Shown one piece after another: positions 1 through 8,669 of a stretch of 64,000 bases of DNA. The DNA comes from Pseudomonas oleovorans subsp. oleovorans (GTDB taxonomy: Bacteria > Pseudomonadota > Gammaproteobacteria > Pseudomonadales > Pseudomonadaceae). The stretch is from positions 62,001-126,000 of the forward strand of contig NZ_NIUB01000006.1 in the NCBI RefSeq assembly GCF_002197815.1. The letters run 5' to 3'. A program made the translations under genes and the position numbers. Each line of letters begins with the position of its first letter. Positions within the stretch are counted from its first letter, which is position 1. Below the pieces are notes generated by a model, which searched no databases, was not told the DNA's origin, and saw only the letters and a list, made by a program, of their open reading frames with translations.

Positions 1-269
1 ACGCGCATCGGCCGCTGGCTTTCGAACAGTTCCCAGTCCATGGCGAAGGGCACGGCAATGTCATCGAAACCCTGGCGCAGGGCGTCGATGTCCGCCCGGG
101 TCGTGTCATTGAAGCGGAACACCGCACGCATGAAGAAGCGCCCGGTGAACTCGTCGTCGAACTGCGCCAGCTCGCTGAGGTAGCAGTCGCGCCCGGCCAG
201 GTAGGTGGTGACCGCCGCGACGATGCCGGAGGTGGCCGGGCAACTGATCTTGAGGATGTAATGATTCAT
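1..269 (-). CDS. purU: Formyltetrahydrofolate deformylase, N-terminal part (runs off the left edge)
   Basis: Only the first 89 codons are in the window, read from the ATG at 269 towards position 1. The peptide begins MNHYILKISCPATSGIVAAV and goes on with a D-x-x-C-Y-L-S-E-L-x-Q-F-D-D segment, the N-terminal ACT domain typical of PurU. The enzyme hydrolyses 10-formyl-THF to formate and THF. It lies 33 bp downstream of the GcvT-like demethylase subunit on the same strand, so it probably belongs to that operon and removes the C1 unit produced by N-demethylation. The catalytic formyltransferase-like domain is outside the window, so activity cannot be judged here. Confidence 0.85.
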   Translation of the reverse strand, partial: MNHYILKISCPATSGIVAAVTTYLAGRDCYLSELAQFDDEFTGRFFMRAVFRFNDTTRADIDALRQGFDDIAVPFAMDWELFESQRPMR

Positions 270-302
270 GGTGGTGGCTCTCGTGCAGGCAAGGTCGTGC
301 GC

Positions 303-1433
303 TCAGCCCTTGGCGGTGCGCTTCTTCTTCTCGGGGTCGTCGAACGGCAGACTGTGGGCGATGGCGGCGCAGTCGAGGCTGCCGCGCACCTGCAGGGGCA
401 CGCCCTGCTCGGCGATCTGCGGCTCGACACGGGCGATGGCCATGGAGCGTTCGGTCAGGCGCGAGTACATGGAGCAGGTGATGACGCCGACCTGACGGCC
501 GTCGTGCCAGAGGGTGTCGCCGCCTTGGGCGGCCTGGTGGCCGTCGAGCAGCACACCGAAGATCTTGAAACGCTCCTGGCCCTTGAGCCGGTAGTGCTCG
601 CCGGCGCCACGGAAGTCCTGCTTGCCGGGCGATACGGTGAAATCCAGGCCCAGTTCCCACAGGGTGTCGCCGGCCTTCTGATCGGCGAAGGGGTACATCT
701 GCGAGTTGTCGTAGGGGAAGAACAGCAGGTAGCTCTCCACCCGTAGCCAGTCCAGGGCGGTGAATGCGCAGGGGATGATGCCGTAGCCCTTGCCCTGCTC
801 CAGGATGGCGTCCCAGATCGCTGGGGCGTCGGCGGCCTTGCAGAAGATCTCGTAGCCGCGTTCGCCGGTGTAGCCGGTGCGCGAGATCATCACCGGGCGG
901 TCGAACAGCTTGGTCTGCAGGTGGTGGAAGTAGGGCAGGTCGCGGATGCCCGGTACATGCTCGGCGAGAAAATCCACCGCGCGTGGGCCCTGCAGGGACA
1001 GGTCGTGCAGGTCGTCGTCGAACAGCACCGCCACCTGGCGGCCCTGCGCCGAGCGGATCAGCATCTCGTGGCCGGTGCCGGCGCCGTGCACCACCATGAA
1101 GGCGTTGGGGCCGGTACGGTAGACGATGCAGTCGTCGATGAACTTGCCGTCCTCATCGAGCAGGCAGGCATACACCGATTTGCCCGGATACAGCTTGCCG
1201 ATGTCGCGGGTGGTGGCGTAGTCCAGCAGGCTTTCGGCGTGCGGGCCGACGTAGTGCACCTTCTTCAGCCCGGATACGTCCATCAGGCCGGCACGGGTGC
1301 GGATGGCTTCGTGGTGGTCGGCCAGGTCGCTGGCGTAGGTCCAGGCGGTGCCCATGCCGTTCCAGTCTTCGAGTTGCGAGCCGAGTGCCAGGTGACGTTC
1401 GCGCAGCGCGCTGATGCGCCATGAATTGGCCAT
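303..1433 (-). CDS. dmmD: GcvT-like THF-dependent subunit of the heme-dependent N-demethylase (dimethylamine monooxygenase)
   Basis: 376 aa, of the aminomethyltransferase (GcvT) family. It begins MANSWRISALRERHLALGSQ; Pro-Tyr-Asp-Asn and fold segments such as SRTGYTGERGYEIF around residues 205-218 are characteristic of the family. It is last among the dmm genes, 27 bp after the heme subunit. In the Pseudomonas mendocina secondary-amine N-demethylase, a GcvT-like subunit is thought to collect the released formaldehyde on THF as methylene-THF. That role is inferred here from context, as is the subunit letter, since naming differs between publications. A free-standing sarcosine/DMSP-type demethylase is less likely given the neighbours. 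Confidence 0.8.
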   Translation of the reverse strand: MANSWRISALRERHLALGSQLEDWNGMGTAWTYASDLADHHEAIRTRAGLMDVSGLKKVHYVGPHAESLLDYATTRDIGKLYPGKSVYACLLDEDGKFIDDCIVYRTGPNAFMVVHGAGTGHEMLIRSAQGRQVAVLFDDDLHDLSLQGPRAVDFLAEHVPGIRDLPYFHHLQTKLFDRPVMISRTGYTGERGYEIFCKAADAPAIWDAILEQGKGYGIIPCAFTALDWLRVESYLLFFPYDNSQMYPFADQKAGDTLWELGLDFTVSPGKQDFRGAGEHYRLKGQERFKIFGVLLDGHQAAQGGDTLWHDGRQVGVITCSMYSRLTERSMAIARVEPQIAEQGVPLQVRGSLDCAAIAHSLPFDDPEKKKRTAKG

Positions 1434-1460
1434 GGTTGAATCCTCTTGTTGGGGGAGTGT

Positions 1461-2477
1461 TCAGGCTTCGGGATCGAACCGGCGTAGCCAGTCCACCAGC
1501 GTCTGGCGGTAACGGGTGATGCCCTTGTAGTCGGCGATGGGATCGGGCAGGTCGCGCATCACCCGGTGCAGGCGTTGGGCCCAGGCCGGATTGCTGACCA
1601 GTTCATCGAGGCTGATGAGGTAGGTGCGGATGCCGAACAGCAGCGCGTTGGAGCGCGGCAGGCGGGCCATCAGTTGCAACTCGACGCGCAGGTGCACCAG
1701 GCGGCCGACGTTGTCCGGCGTGACCTTGCCGCGATCGTTGCCCCATTCGTGGTAGGTCTCGGGCGAGGTGTCCAGGCGCGGGTTGATGGTCAGGGTCCAG
1801 TTCAGCCGGCGTACCGGCGCACCGACCTGGATGTTCAGCAAATACTTCAGCGCGCGGTCGAACACGCCCATCTGGTGCGCCATCGGCACCGGCGAATGCC
1901 ACTGCTTGAAGCTCATGCCGGCGTCGAAGCGCAGCGACCAGTCGGCCGGGCAGGTGACCATGCCTGCGTCCATGAACAGGTCGCCGTCGCGCTGGTCGAG
2001 CACCGCGAAGTCGCCCTGCATCTGCCGGGTGATGTACTCCAGCGGCTCGCAGGGCAGGCTGGCCGGGTCGCCGAAAGTGAAGCGCTGGTCGATGCCCAGA
2101 GCCAGGTTCTGCCAGTGCCAGGCATCGCCTTGCCGCGTCAGGCGAAAGTGCTGTGGGTAATCGCGGGCCAGGTGCTCCATCAGCATGGCCAGGGTGTCCC
2201 AGGCGGCCTGGGCCATATGCGGCATCACCAGGCAACGGCCGGGGTCGAGTTCCAGCACGCGGGCGCGCTCGGCCATCTCGGACACGTAGTGCTCGTCCAC
2301 GTCGAATTGATGTTCGAACACCGAGCCGGGATCGCGCGACACCGCCGGCTCCAGGTTGACCGAGTACATGTACTGGTCTTCCGGGAAGGGGAAAGGAAAA
2401 CGGGCGATGGCGGCGGGGCTGTTGCGGAAGCTGAAGTCTTCCCGGTAGCTCTCCAGCGGTTTGAAGGTCAGGGTCAT
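1461..2477 (-). CDS. dmmC: Heme-dependent oxidative N-demethylase, heme subunit (DUF3445)
   Basis: 338 aa, starting MTLTFKPLESYREDFSFRNS. The N-terminal part has the family feature PFPFPEDQYMYSVNLEP, and the C-terminal part has WTLTINPRLDTSPETYHEWG, both typical of the DUF3445 family that contains the P. mendocina heme-dependent oxidative N-demethylase. This subunit binds heme and oxidises secondary methylamines such as dimethylamine with NADPH-derived electrons and O2. The ATG at 2477 is preferred because it sits 16 bp after the reductase stop and restores the usual N-terminus; a longer reading adds 17 unconserved residues. The substrate is inferred from the family and could be another N-methyl amine. 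Confidence 0.85.
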   Translation of the reverse strand: MTLTFKPLESYREDFSFRNSPAAIARFPFPFPEDQYMYSVNLEPAVSRDPGSVFEHQFDVDEHYVSEMAERARVLELDPGRCLVMPHMAQAAWDTLAMLMEHLARDYPQHFRLTRQGDAWHWQNLALGIDQRFTFGDPASLPCEPLEYITRQMQGDFAVLDQRDGDLFMDAGMVTCPADWSLRFDAGMSFKQWHSPVPMAHQMGVFDRALKYLLNIQVGAPVRRLNWTLTINPRLDTSPETYHEWGNDRGKVTPDNVGRLVHLRVELQLMARLPRSNALLFGIRTYLISLDELVSNPAWAQRLHRVMRDLPDPIADYKGITRYRQTLVDWLRRFDPEA

Positions 2478-2493
2478 GGGTGGCGTCTCCGGG

Positions 2494-3423
2494 TCAGAGG
2501 TCGAGCAGGATCGGGCTGCCGCAGCCACGCGAGACGCAGGGCATCAGGCTGCTGGTGCGCTCGTTGGCGCTAAGAAAGTGGTCGCGGTGTTCCACGTCGC
2601 CTTTCAGCCAGGGCGTCTGGCACTGGCCGCAGACTCCGCCCCGGCAGAGGTTGGGCACCTCCACACCGGCAGCCTCCAGGGCTTCCAGTAGGCTTTCGTC
2701 CGCCGCCACTTCCAGTTGTTGGCCACTGCGCGCCAGCTCGACGCGGAACGGCTGGCCGGGCTCCGCCGCGGCAAAGGCTTCCCAGTGCACGCGGCGCGGG
2801 CTCCAGCCCTGGGCGGAGGCCTGTTCCTGAAGGTCCAGAAGGAGCGATTGCGGGCCACAGGCGTAGACGTGGGTACCCAGCGTGCGGCCCTGCAGCAGGC
2901 TGGCGAGGTCGAGGCGGCGCTGGCCGCTGAGGTATTCGTGCAGACGTGGACCGAGTTGCTGGCGCAGTTCATCGACATAGGCGTCGCTGCTGCCGGCGCG
3001 GTAGGCGTAGTGCAGTTCGAAGTCGGCGCCCCGGCGCAGGAGCTCCTGGCTGTAAGCGAGGAAGGGTGTGATGCCGATGCCGGCGGCCACCAGGATGTGC
3101 TTTTGTGCTTCACCGTGCAGCGGGAAGAGGTTGGCCGGTGGCGACAGGCGCAGGCGGTCGCCGACCTTCAGGTGCTGGTGCAGGTAGCGCGAACCGCCCC
3201 GCGAGGCGTCCTGCTGGCGCACGGCGATGCGGTACTGGCGGGTGTCGGCAGGGTCGCTCAGCAGCGAGTAGGCATTGCGCCGGCCGTTGGGCAGGTGCAG
3301 TTGCACGTGGCTGCCCGCCGAGAACCCCGGCAGTGTGCTGGCCAGTGCTTCGAAGCTGTATTCGCGGATCACCGGGGTGAGCTCACGGATGGCGGCGACG
3401 CGGACGTCGAGCAGGGTGCTCAT
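2494..3423 (-). CDS. dmmB: Ferredoxin-NADP reductase-like subunit of the N-demethylase (PDR/VanB type)
   Basis: 309 aa. Residues 1-105 form a flavin-binding barrel with RNAYSL at 49-54. Residues 106-215 form an NAD(P)-binding domain with GIGITP at 115-120 and YACGP at 187-191. The C-terminal 2Fe-2S plant-type ferredoxin domain has Cys260, Cys265, Cys268 and Cys296. This is the phthalate dioxygenase reductase layout. It should pass electrons from NAD(P)H through FMN and 2Fe-2S to the heme subunit encoded next. Its ATG overlaps the stop of the upstream dmmA-like gene (ATGA), so translation is probably coupled. Confidence 0.88.
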   Translation of the reverse strand: MSTLLDVRVAAIRELTPVIREYSFEALASTLPGFSAGSHVQLHLPNGRRNAYSLLSDPADTRQYRIAVRQQDASRGGSRYLHQHLKVGDRLRLSPPANLFPLHGEAQKHILVAAGIGITPFLAYSQELLRRGADFELHYAYRAGSSDAYVDELRQQLGPRLHEYLSGQRRLDLASLLQGRTLGTHVYACGPQSLLLDLQEQASAQGWSPRRVHWEAFAAAEPGQPFRVELARSGQQLEVAADESLLEALEAAGVEVPNLCRGGVCGQCQTPWLKGDVEHRDHFLSANERTSSLMPCVSRGCGSPILLDL

Positions 3424-3947
3424 GGCTGTACCCCCTGATACGGCTGGTCGGCATCGGCGCAGACCCCAAGGTAGGCCCCCAGGCGCTGCGAGAAGTGGCG
3501 GCGCACCTCCAGCATCACGCCGCACTGGGTGCAGGTCAGGTGCCCAGCGCTGGTGGCCGGCTGGCAGGTGGCGCAGTGCACGCAGAACACCAGGCGGGTG
3601 CCTTCCGGGCTGCTGCTCATGAAGATTTCGTCGGCCAGCAGGCCAGCGGCCCGCGCCAGGGCGTGCAGCGGCCAGACGAAGGCCTCGTCGCCGCGCAAAT
3701 CCAGGCGCAGGCCGACGCGAGCGTCCTTCAGCGTCGTGCTGAGAACCAGCTGCAGGTCGGCGACGCTGGGAAAGTCCGGCAGGGCCAGATGGGTTATCCG
3801 GACCTTTCCCAGCTGCGCGGCGAGAGCGTCGCGCTCTTCCTGCCCGGCACCCTGGGTTACCAATAGGTGCTCGGACGCTGCTGGGCACGTCTGGCCGCTG
3901 GGATAGCGCGGCACGCTGAAGGGGTGGTTGGTTGCGGCGCTGCTCAT
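3420..3947 (-). CDS. dmmA: DmmA-family small subunit of dimethylamine monooxygenase
   Basis: 175 aa and first gene of the dmm operon. The C-terminal third has two Cys pairs, Cys122-x2-Cys125 and Cys139-x2-Cys142, arranged like a zinc ribbon or rubredoxin-like knuckle (FCVHCATC ... LTCTQCG). The N-terminal domain has no motif I recognise beyond similarity to the DmmA family. It is one of the four polypeptides of the secondary-amine N-demethylase, and its precise contribution is not clear from sequence. The gene starts at 3947 and overlaps dmmB by four bases. The 192-bp gap to the divergent regulator should hold the promoters of both. Confidence 0.75.
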   Translation of the reverse strand: MSSAATNHPFSVPRYPSGQTCPAASEHLLVTQGAGQEERDALAAQLGKVRITHLALPDFPSVADLQLVLSTTLKDARVGLRLDLRGDEAFVWPLHALARAAGLLADEIFMSSSPEGTRLVFCVHCATCQPATSAGHLTCTQCGVMLEVRRHFSQRLGAYLGVCADADQPYQGVQP

Positions 3948-4139
3948 GGCGGCCCTCTGGCTGTCTGGTTGGGCAGAGAATCGTCTGTTTCCTCGTGGGG
4001 AAGATAATTTCCTCTAGAGAATTAGCGCTCAATCCGCAGGAGGAGGTATGCCAAAAGGAGTAGTGCCCTTGCGCAGGCATGGAAGTTGCTGCCACAGGGA
4101 ACCCGCCAACCCAGAGTCGCGTACCGGAGGAGGAGAGGA

Positions 4140-4805
4140 ATGCACCACGCCAGCCTGGTATTGACCGCCGCGCCGCCGGTGCCGGCCTGGGAAGAGTTGA
4201 CTGAGCGCGAAGGGCAGACCCTGGCGCTGATCGGCGCGGGCCTGAGCAACAAGCAGATCGCCCGTGAGCTGGGCATCAGCGACGGCACGGTGAAGATCTA
4301 CGTGCGCAGCCTGCTGCGCAAATTCCGCCTCAGCTCCAGGCTGGAGCTGGCCACCCGGCTGCACCGCCGCGGCGCTTCCTGGCGCATGAGCGACGAAGCG
4401 GCTTTGCCCCCCGAGGGTGCAGACGAGGGCGTGACTGCACCGATTGCGCCCGCCGCAGGCCTGCTCGACGAACTGCCGGGGCTGATCTACCGCGGTGACA
4501 ACGACCGCACCTGGTTTATGGAATACGTCAGCGCCGGCTGCCTGCCCCTGACCGGCTACCCCGCCGAGTACCTCACGCGCAGCCCTCAGCACAGCTTCGG
4601 TTCGCTGATCCTCGACGAGTACGCCGACTACATCTGGTATTGCGTGCAGTGCGCGCTGCTCAAGCGCGAGCCCTATCAGCTCAGCTACCGCATCCGTTGC
4701 GCCGACGGGCGGATCAAGAACGTCTGGGAGACGGGAGTGGGTATCTATTCCAGTACCGGCGAGGTGTTGGGGATCGAGGGGGCGATCTTCGAGCGCCACG
4801 ACTGA
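4140..4805 (+). CDS. Transcriptional regulator with N-terminal LuxR HTH and C-terminal PAS domain
   Basis: 221 aa. Residues 18-78 form a LuxR/GerE-type helix-turn-helix (LTEREGQTLALIGAG, NKQIARELGISDGTVKIY). Residues 118-221 look like a PAS_3 fold (ELPGLIYRGDNDRTWFM, YRIRCADGRIKNVWETGVGI). The domain order is the reverse of most PAS-LuxR proteins, where the HTH is C-terminal. The ATG at 4140 follows a strong GGAGGAGGAG Shine-Dalgarno run, so longer starts are rejected. It is transcribed away from dmmA and is the natural candidate regulator of the demethylase operon; the ligand is unknown. Confidence 0.85.
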   Translation: MHHASLVLTAAPPVPAWEELTEREGQTLALIGAGLSNKQIARELGISDGTVKIYVRSLLRKFRLSSRLELATRLHRRGASWRMSDEAALPPEGADEGVTAPIAPAAGLLDELPGLIYRGDNDRTWFMEYVSAGCLPLTGYPAEYLTRSPQHSFGSLILDEYADYIWYCVQCALLKREPYQLSYRIRCADGRIKNVWETGVGIYSSTGEVLGIEGAIFERHD

Positions 4806-4886
4806 TTGGGCTGGGGCAGGGAGCGAGATTCTTGCGCGTCCCCGTTTCTGTGTGGGGGCTCTGCCCGACAGTAACCGGTTGGCAAG

Positions 4887-4947
4887 CTAGCAGGCGTTTG
4901 AAAAACGACCTGAGTTGCCAGCGCATACGTTTTCAACGGCCTGCTAG
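4887..4947. repeat. 61-bp imperfect inverted repeat (miniature palindromic element)
   Basis: The left arm begins CTAGCAGGC followed by GTTTGAAAAACG; the right arm is its near complement, CGTTTTCAACG then GCCTGCTAG. The arms are about 20 bp and nearly perfect. It looks like the small dispersed palindromes of Pseudomonas genomes. It lies between convergent genes and codes for nothing. Confidence 0.6.
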
Positions 4948-4963
4948 ACGGCAAGCTGGTCAT

Positions 4964-4986
4964 AAAAAGCCCCCGGCTAAGGGGGC
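4964..4986 (-). terminator. Rho-independent terminator of the flavin reductase gene at 5012-5497
   Basis: Read on the minus strand: GCCCCC, a 6-nt loop, GGGGGC, then TTTTT. It lies 26 bp beyond the stop codon. Confidence 0.85.
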
Positions 4987-5011
4987 AAGACAAGCACACA
5001 ACAAATAGAGA

Positions 5012-5497
5012 TCAGGCGAAGGCCGGCAGGGCGCCCATCTTGCCGCGGCAGTAGATCATCGGTTCGACGCGCTGCTGCGGCACGATCAGGTTCTGCACCG
5101 CACCCACCAGGATCGCGTGATCGCCACCTTCGTATTCGCGCCACAACTCGCACTCGATGATGGCGGTGGCGTTGCCTAGCAGTGGGTTGCCCAGCTCGCT
5201 CAGCGTCCATTCGATACCGTGGGCCTTGTCCTTGCCCTTCTTGGCGAAGGCATAGGCTTCGCCCTGCTGCGCTGCCGACAGCAGGTGGATGGCGAAGCGC
5301 TTGTTCTTGATCAGCACCGGGTAGGAGTCGGAGCTGTAGTTCGGGCAGAACAGCACCAGGGCCGGGTCGATGGACAGGGAGCTGAAGGCGCTGGCCGTCA
5401 GGCCGACGATCTGGCCATCGTCGTCCAGCGTGGTGATCACGGTGACGCCGGACGGAAAGGAGCCCATGACGAGTTTGTAGGTATTTGCATCGATCAT
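5012..5497 (-). CDS. Flavin reductase (HpaC/RutF-like), copy 1
   Basis: 161 aa single-domain flavin reductase. MGSFPSGVTVITT at 11-23 and TASAFSSLSIDPALVLFCP around 34-52 are the FMN-binding signatures. Such enzymes use NAD(P)H to supply reduced flavin to a partner monooxygenase. It is about 78 percent identical by eye to the second copy at 15142-15627. It is monocistronic, with its own terminator and a TGGTATACCA palindrome 54 bp upstream of the start, which suggests control by the GntR regulator of this block. No monooxygenase partner is encoded in the window. Confidence 0.88.
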   Translation of the reverse strand: MIDANTYKLVMGSFPSGVTVITTLDDDGQIVGLTASAFSSLSIDPALVLFCPNYSSDSYPVLIKNKRFAIHLLSAAQQGEAYAFAKKGKDKAHGIEWTLSELGNPLLGNATAIIECELWREYEGGDHAILVGAVQNLIVPQQRVEPMIYCRGKMGALPAFA

Positions 5498-5549
5498 TTC
5501 GAGTACCTGCTTGGCGTATCGGCTGCGACCAGCAGCGCTTTAGTGTCTG

Positions 5550-5565
5550 ATGGTATACCATAATA
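5550..5565. promoter_or_regulatory. Predicted GntR operator, site 1
   Basis: The sequence is ATGGTATACCATAATA with a perfect TGGTATACCA core at 5551-5560. It is one of five such sites in the window, all upstream of catabolic or transport genes. It lies 54 bp upstream of flavin reductase copy 1. Confidence 0.7.
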
Positions 5566-5737
5566 TTGTTCGTGCAAGCGCTATTTGCGGGTGCTCGCGG
5601 CTCGCCCAATGCACGGCGTCTGGCGGCCTGGCCTCGTGGGGTGACGCGGGGCCGCCCGGGTTGCACGCACCCAGCGAAGTGGCGAACAGCTGGTGCTCCC
5701 GGCGCACCCTACGCTCGTATTCGACGGCGACAGGCAA

Positions 5738-5770
5738 AGAAAACCCCCGCCCTGCGCAGCAGGGCGGGGG
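5738..5770 (-). terminator. Rho-independent terminator of the ABC transporter operon
   Basis: A 12-bp GC stem (5744-5755 with 5759-5770) and a 3-nt loop are followed on the minus strand by TTTTC. It is 17 bp beyond the stop of the ATPase gene. Confidence 0.9.
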
Positions 5771-5787
5771 CAAAGGGGGAGTTTGCC

Positions 5788-6942
5788 TCAGTGCGCGCCG
5801 GCGGCCTTGCTCAGGTCGCTTTCCTGCCACTGGTTGTAGACGCAGGCATCGTCCGCGGCCCAGCGCACCAGAACCGGGGCGCCGGTTTGCAGGGGCGGGG
5901 TGCTGCCGGACAGCTCCTTCAGGGTCAGCTGGGTGCCGCCGGGGGTGGTCACGCTGCAGGTCAGGCTTTCGCCGAGGAACACGGTTTCCGCGACCCGCGC
6001 CTGGATCTCGTTCCAGCCGGCCGGCCGCGGCATGCTCCCGGCCTGCTGCGGGGTCAGCACCTGGGCTTTCTCCGGGCGCACCATCAGCAGCAGTTCCTGG
6101 CCCTCGGCGATGCCCACGGTGGGGCGAACGATCAGGGTCTGGCCCTCGAAACTGGCCGCCGCGTGGCCCTGGGCCTTGATCTTGAGAAAGTTGGAGTTGC
6201 CGAGGAAAGAGGCGACGAAGGCGTTCGGCGGGTTCTGGTACAGGTCGTAGCCGCTGCCCAGGCCAACGATCCGGCCGTGGCTGAAGATGGCGATGCGCTG
6301 CGACAGGCGCATGGCTTCTTCCTGGTCATGGGTCACATAGACGATGGTGATGCCGAGGCGACGGTGCAGGTGGCGCAACTCGTCCTGCAGGTCCTCGCGC
6401 AGTTTCTTGTCGAGGGCGCCGAGCGGCTCGTCCATCAGCAGGATGCGCGGCTCGTAGACCAGGGCGCGGGCGATCGCCACGCGCTGTTGCTGGCCGCCGG
6501 AGAGCTGGGCCGGGCGCCGGTGGGCGAACTGCTCCAGTTGCACCAGCTTGAGCATGGCCTCGACCTGGCGCTCGCGCTCGCCGCGCGCCTGCTTGCGAAT
6601 GTCCAGGGGGAAGCCGATGTTGTCGCGCACGTTCAGGTGCGGGAACAGCGAGTAGCGCTGGAACACCATGCCGATGTCGCGCTTGTGCGGCGGTACCTTC
6701 ACCAGGGATTTACCGTCGACCAGGATCTCCCCGCTGCTGGGCGTCTCGAAGCCGGCCAGCATCGACAGGGTAGTGCTCTTGCCCGAGCCACTGGAGCCGA
6801 GGAAGGTGAGGAACTCGCCCTCCTGGATGTCGAGGGAAATATCGTCCACGGCGACGAAGTCGCCATAGTGCTTGTTCAGGTTGCGCAGGCTGACCAGCGG
6901 TAGCGGTGCCTGGCTGCGGCTGTCTTGGATTACGGCACTCAT
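5788..6942 (-). CDS. ABC transporter ATP-binding protein, polyamine/opine-type (PotA/PotG-like)
   Basis: 384 aa. Walker [10 protein letters not shown] lies near residues 49-57, the signature LSGGQQQR near 149-156, and Walker B ILLMDEP near 172-178. A C-terminal TOBE-like domain follows, as in PotA-type ATPases. It energises the two permeases encoded just upstream for import of a small cationic or N-containing solute. The start at 6942 (MSAVIQDS) is preferred; it lies 17 bp after the permease stop with a GAGGAAAG ribosome site. It is the last gene of the four-gene transport operon. Confidence 0.9.
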   Translation of the reverse strand: MSAVIQDSRSQAPLPLVSLRNLNKHYGDFVAVDDISLDIQEGEFLTFLGSSGSGKSTTLSMLAGFETPSSGEILVDGKSLVKVPPHKRDIGMVFQRYSLFPHLNVRDNIGFPLDIRKQARGERERQVEAMLKLVQLEQFAHRRPAQLSGGQQQRVAIARALVYEPRILLMDEPLGALDKKLREDLQDELRHLHRRLGITIVYVTHDQEEAMRLSQRIAIFSHGRIVGLGSGYDLYQNPPNAFVASFLGNSNFLKIKAQGHAAASFEGQTLIVRPTVGIAEGQELLLMVRPEKAQVLTPQQAGSMPRPAGWNEIQARVAETVFLGESLTCSVTTPGGTQLTLKELSGSTPPLQTGAPVLVRWAADDACVYNQWQESDLSKAAGAH

Positions 6943-6959
6943 GGGGCTTTCCTCATGGC

Positions 6960-7769
6960 TCAGGCGCTGGGTTCGTTGCGCCGACGCAAGGCGGCGGCGA
7001 TCAGCATGATCAGGATCGACAGGGCGATCAGCAGGGTCGAGGCTACTGCGATTACCGGCGTCAGGTCCTGGCGCAGGGTGGTCCACATCTTCACCGGCAG
7101 GGTCTGCAGGCTCGGGCTGGCCATCATCACGCTCAGCACCACCTCGTCCCATGACACCAGGAAGGCGAACAGCGCGCCGGCCACCATGCCGGGGCGGATG
7201 GCCGGGAAGGTCACCTTGATCACCGCCTGCAGGCGCGAGGCGCCGCAGATCACGGCGGCGTCCTCGATCGACTGGTCGAACAGTTTCAGCGAGTTGATGA
7301 TGGAAATGATGGTGAAGGGCAGGGCCACTATCACGTGGCTGACCACGAAGGCGAACAGCGTGCCGGTGTAGCCCAGCTTGAGGAACAGGGCGTAGATGGC
7401 AACGGCGATGATCACCAGCGGCACGATCATCGGCAGGGTGAACAGGGCGTAGAGCAACTCCCGACCGGGGAACCTGCCGCGCACCAGGGCGAAGGCGCTG
7501 GGCAGGCCGAGGGCCACGGCGCAAAGGGTGGTCAGCAGCGCGACCTTGAGGCTGGTATAGGCCGACTCCATCCACTCCACGTTGGCGAAAAACTGCTCGT
7601 ACCATTTCAGCGTCCAGCCCGGCGGCGGGAACACCAGCCACTGCGACGAGCCGAACGACAGCAGCACGATGAACACGATCGGCAGCAGCAGGAAGGCGGC
7701 GATGGCCCCCGTGGTGAGGTAGAGGCCGACGCGCAGGCGCGGCCCCATGGCGTTGGGTGAAAGCAGCAT
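6960..7769 (-). CDS. ABC transporter permease (PotC/PotI-like)
   Basis: 269 aa with about six hydrophobic membrane segments. The cytoplasmic ATPase-contact loop has the EAA-type sequence VICGASRLQAVIKVTFPAIRP. It is the second inner-membrane subunit of the Pot-type importer and follows the first permease by 3 bp, so the two are certainly cotranscribed. The substrate cannot be read from the permease. Confidence 0.9.
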   Translation of the reverse strand: MLLSPNAMGPRLRVGLYLTTGAIAAFLLLPIVFIVLLSFGSSQWLVFPPPGWTLKWYEQFFANVEWMESAYTSLKVALLTTLCAVALGLPSAFALVRGRFPGRELLYALFTLPMIVPLVIIAVAIYALFLKLGYTGTLFAFVVSHVIVALPFTIISIINSLKLFDQSIEDAAVICGASRLQAVIKVTFPAIRPGMVAGALFAFLVSWDEVVLSVMMASPSLQTLPVKMWTTLRQDLTPVIAVASTLLIALSILIMLIAAALRRRNEPSA

Positions 7770-7772
7770 GGC

Positions 7773-8669
7773 TTACCTCGCTGTACTGGAAGCCACCGGC
7801 GATTCCGGTTGCAGCTTCAGATAGGCGTAGAACAGCAGCAGGGTGATGGCGATCAGCAGCGCGGCGGCGGCACTGGCCAGGCCCCAGTTGAGGAAGGACT
7901 GCACCTGCTGGACGATGAACTCCGGCAGCATCATGTTCTGCGCGCCACCGAGCAGGGCCGGGGTGACGTAGTAACCGAGCGACATGACGAACACCATCAG
8001 GCCGCCGGAGAACAGCCCAGGCCGACACAGCGGCAGGAACACCCGGAAGAAGTTGCGCCAGGGGCTGGCGCCACAGATCGAGCCGGCCTGCAGCACCATG
8101 GGGTCGATGGCGCTCATGGTGGCCTGCAGCGGCAGCACGATGAAGGGGATCATGATGTAGCTCATACCGATCACCACGCCGGTCAGGTTGTGCACCATCT
8201 CCAGCGGCTGGTCGATCAGGCCCATGGCCATCAGCGCCTTGTTGATCACCCCGGAGGCCTGCAGCAGCACCAGCCAGGAGTAGGTGCGTGCCAGCAGGCT
8301 GGTCCACATCGACAGCAGCACGATGCTCAGCAGCCAGCGACCCCAGCCGCGTGGTGCCAGGGTGATCGCCCAGGCCAGCGGGAAGCCCAGCAGCAGGCTG
8401 ATCAGGGTGACCAGGCCGGCGACGGCGAAGGTATTGAACAGCACGCGGGCATAGGCCGAGTTGGCGAACAGGGTTTCGTAGTTGCCCAGACCCGGCTCCG
8501 GTTCCAGCACCCCGCGCAGCAGCAGGCCGATCAGCGGGGCGAGGAAGAACAGGCTGAGAAACAGCAGGGCGGGCAGCAGCGGGAGCGAACCTTTCCAGCG
8601 AGCCAGGCGCGCCGAGCGGGGAGTGCCGCCGGCGGGTGACTGGGTCAACTGCACGGCGGCGATCTTCAT
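7773..8669 (-). CDS. ABC transporter permease (PotB/PotH-like)
   Basis: 298 aa. After a polar N-terminus there are about six membrane helices, with an EAA loop around QAGSICGASPWRNFFRVFLP. The start at 8669 (MKIAAVQL) is favoured because its ATG overlaps the TGA of the binding-protein gene (ATGA), indicating coupled translation; a start four codons upstream is possible. It pairs with the permease at 6960-7769. Confidence 0.9.
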   Translation of the reverse strand: MKIAAVQLTQSPAGGTPRSARLARWKGSLPLLPALLFLSLFFLAPLIGLLLRGVLEPEPGLGNYETLFANSAYARVLFNTFAVAGLVTLISLLLGFPLAWAITLAPRGWGRWLLSIVLLSMWTSLLARTYSWLVLLQASGVINKALMAMGLIDQPLEMVHNLTGVVIGMSYIMIPFIVLPLQATMSAIDPMVLQAGSICGASPWRNFFRVFLPLCRPGLFSGGLMVFVMSLGYYVTPALLGGAQNMMLPEFIVQQVQSFLNWGLASAAAALLIAITLLLFYAYLKLQPESPVASSTAR

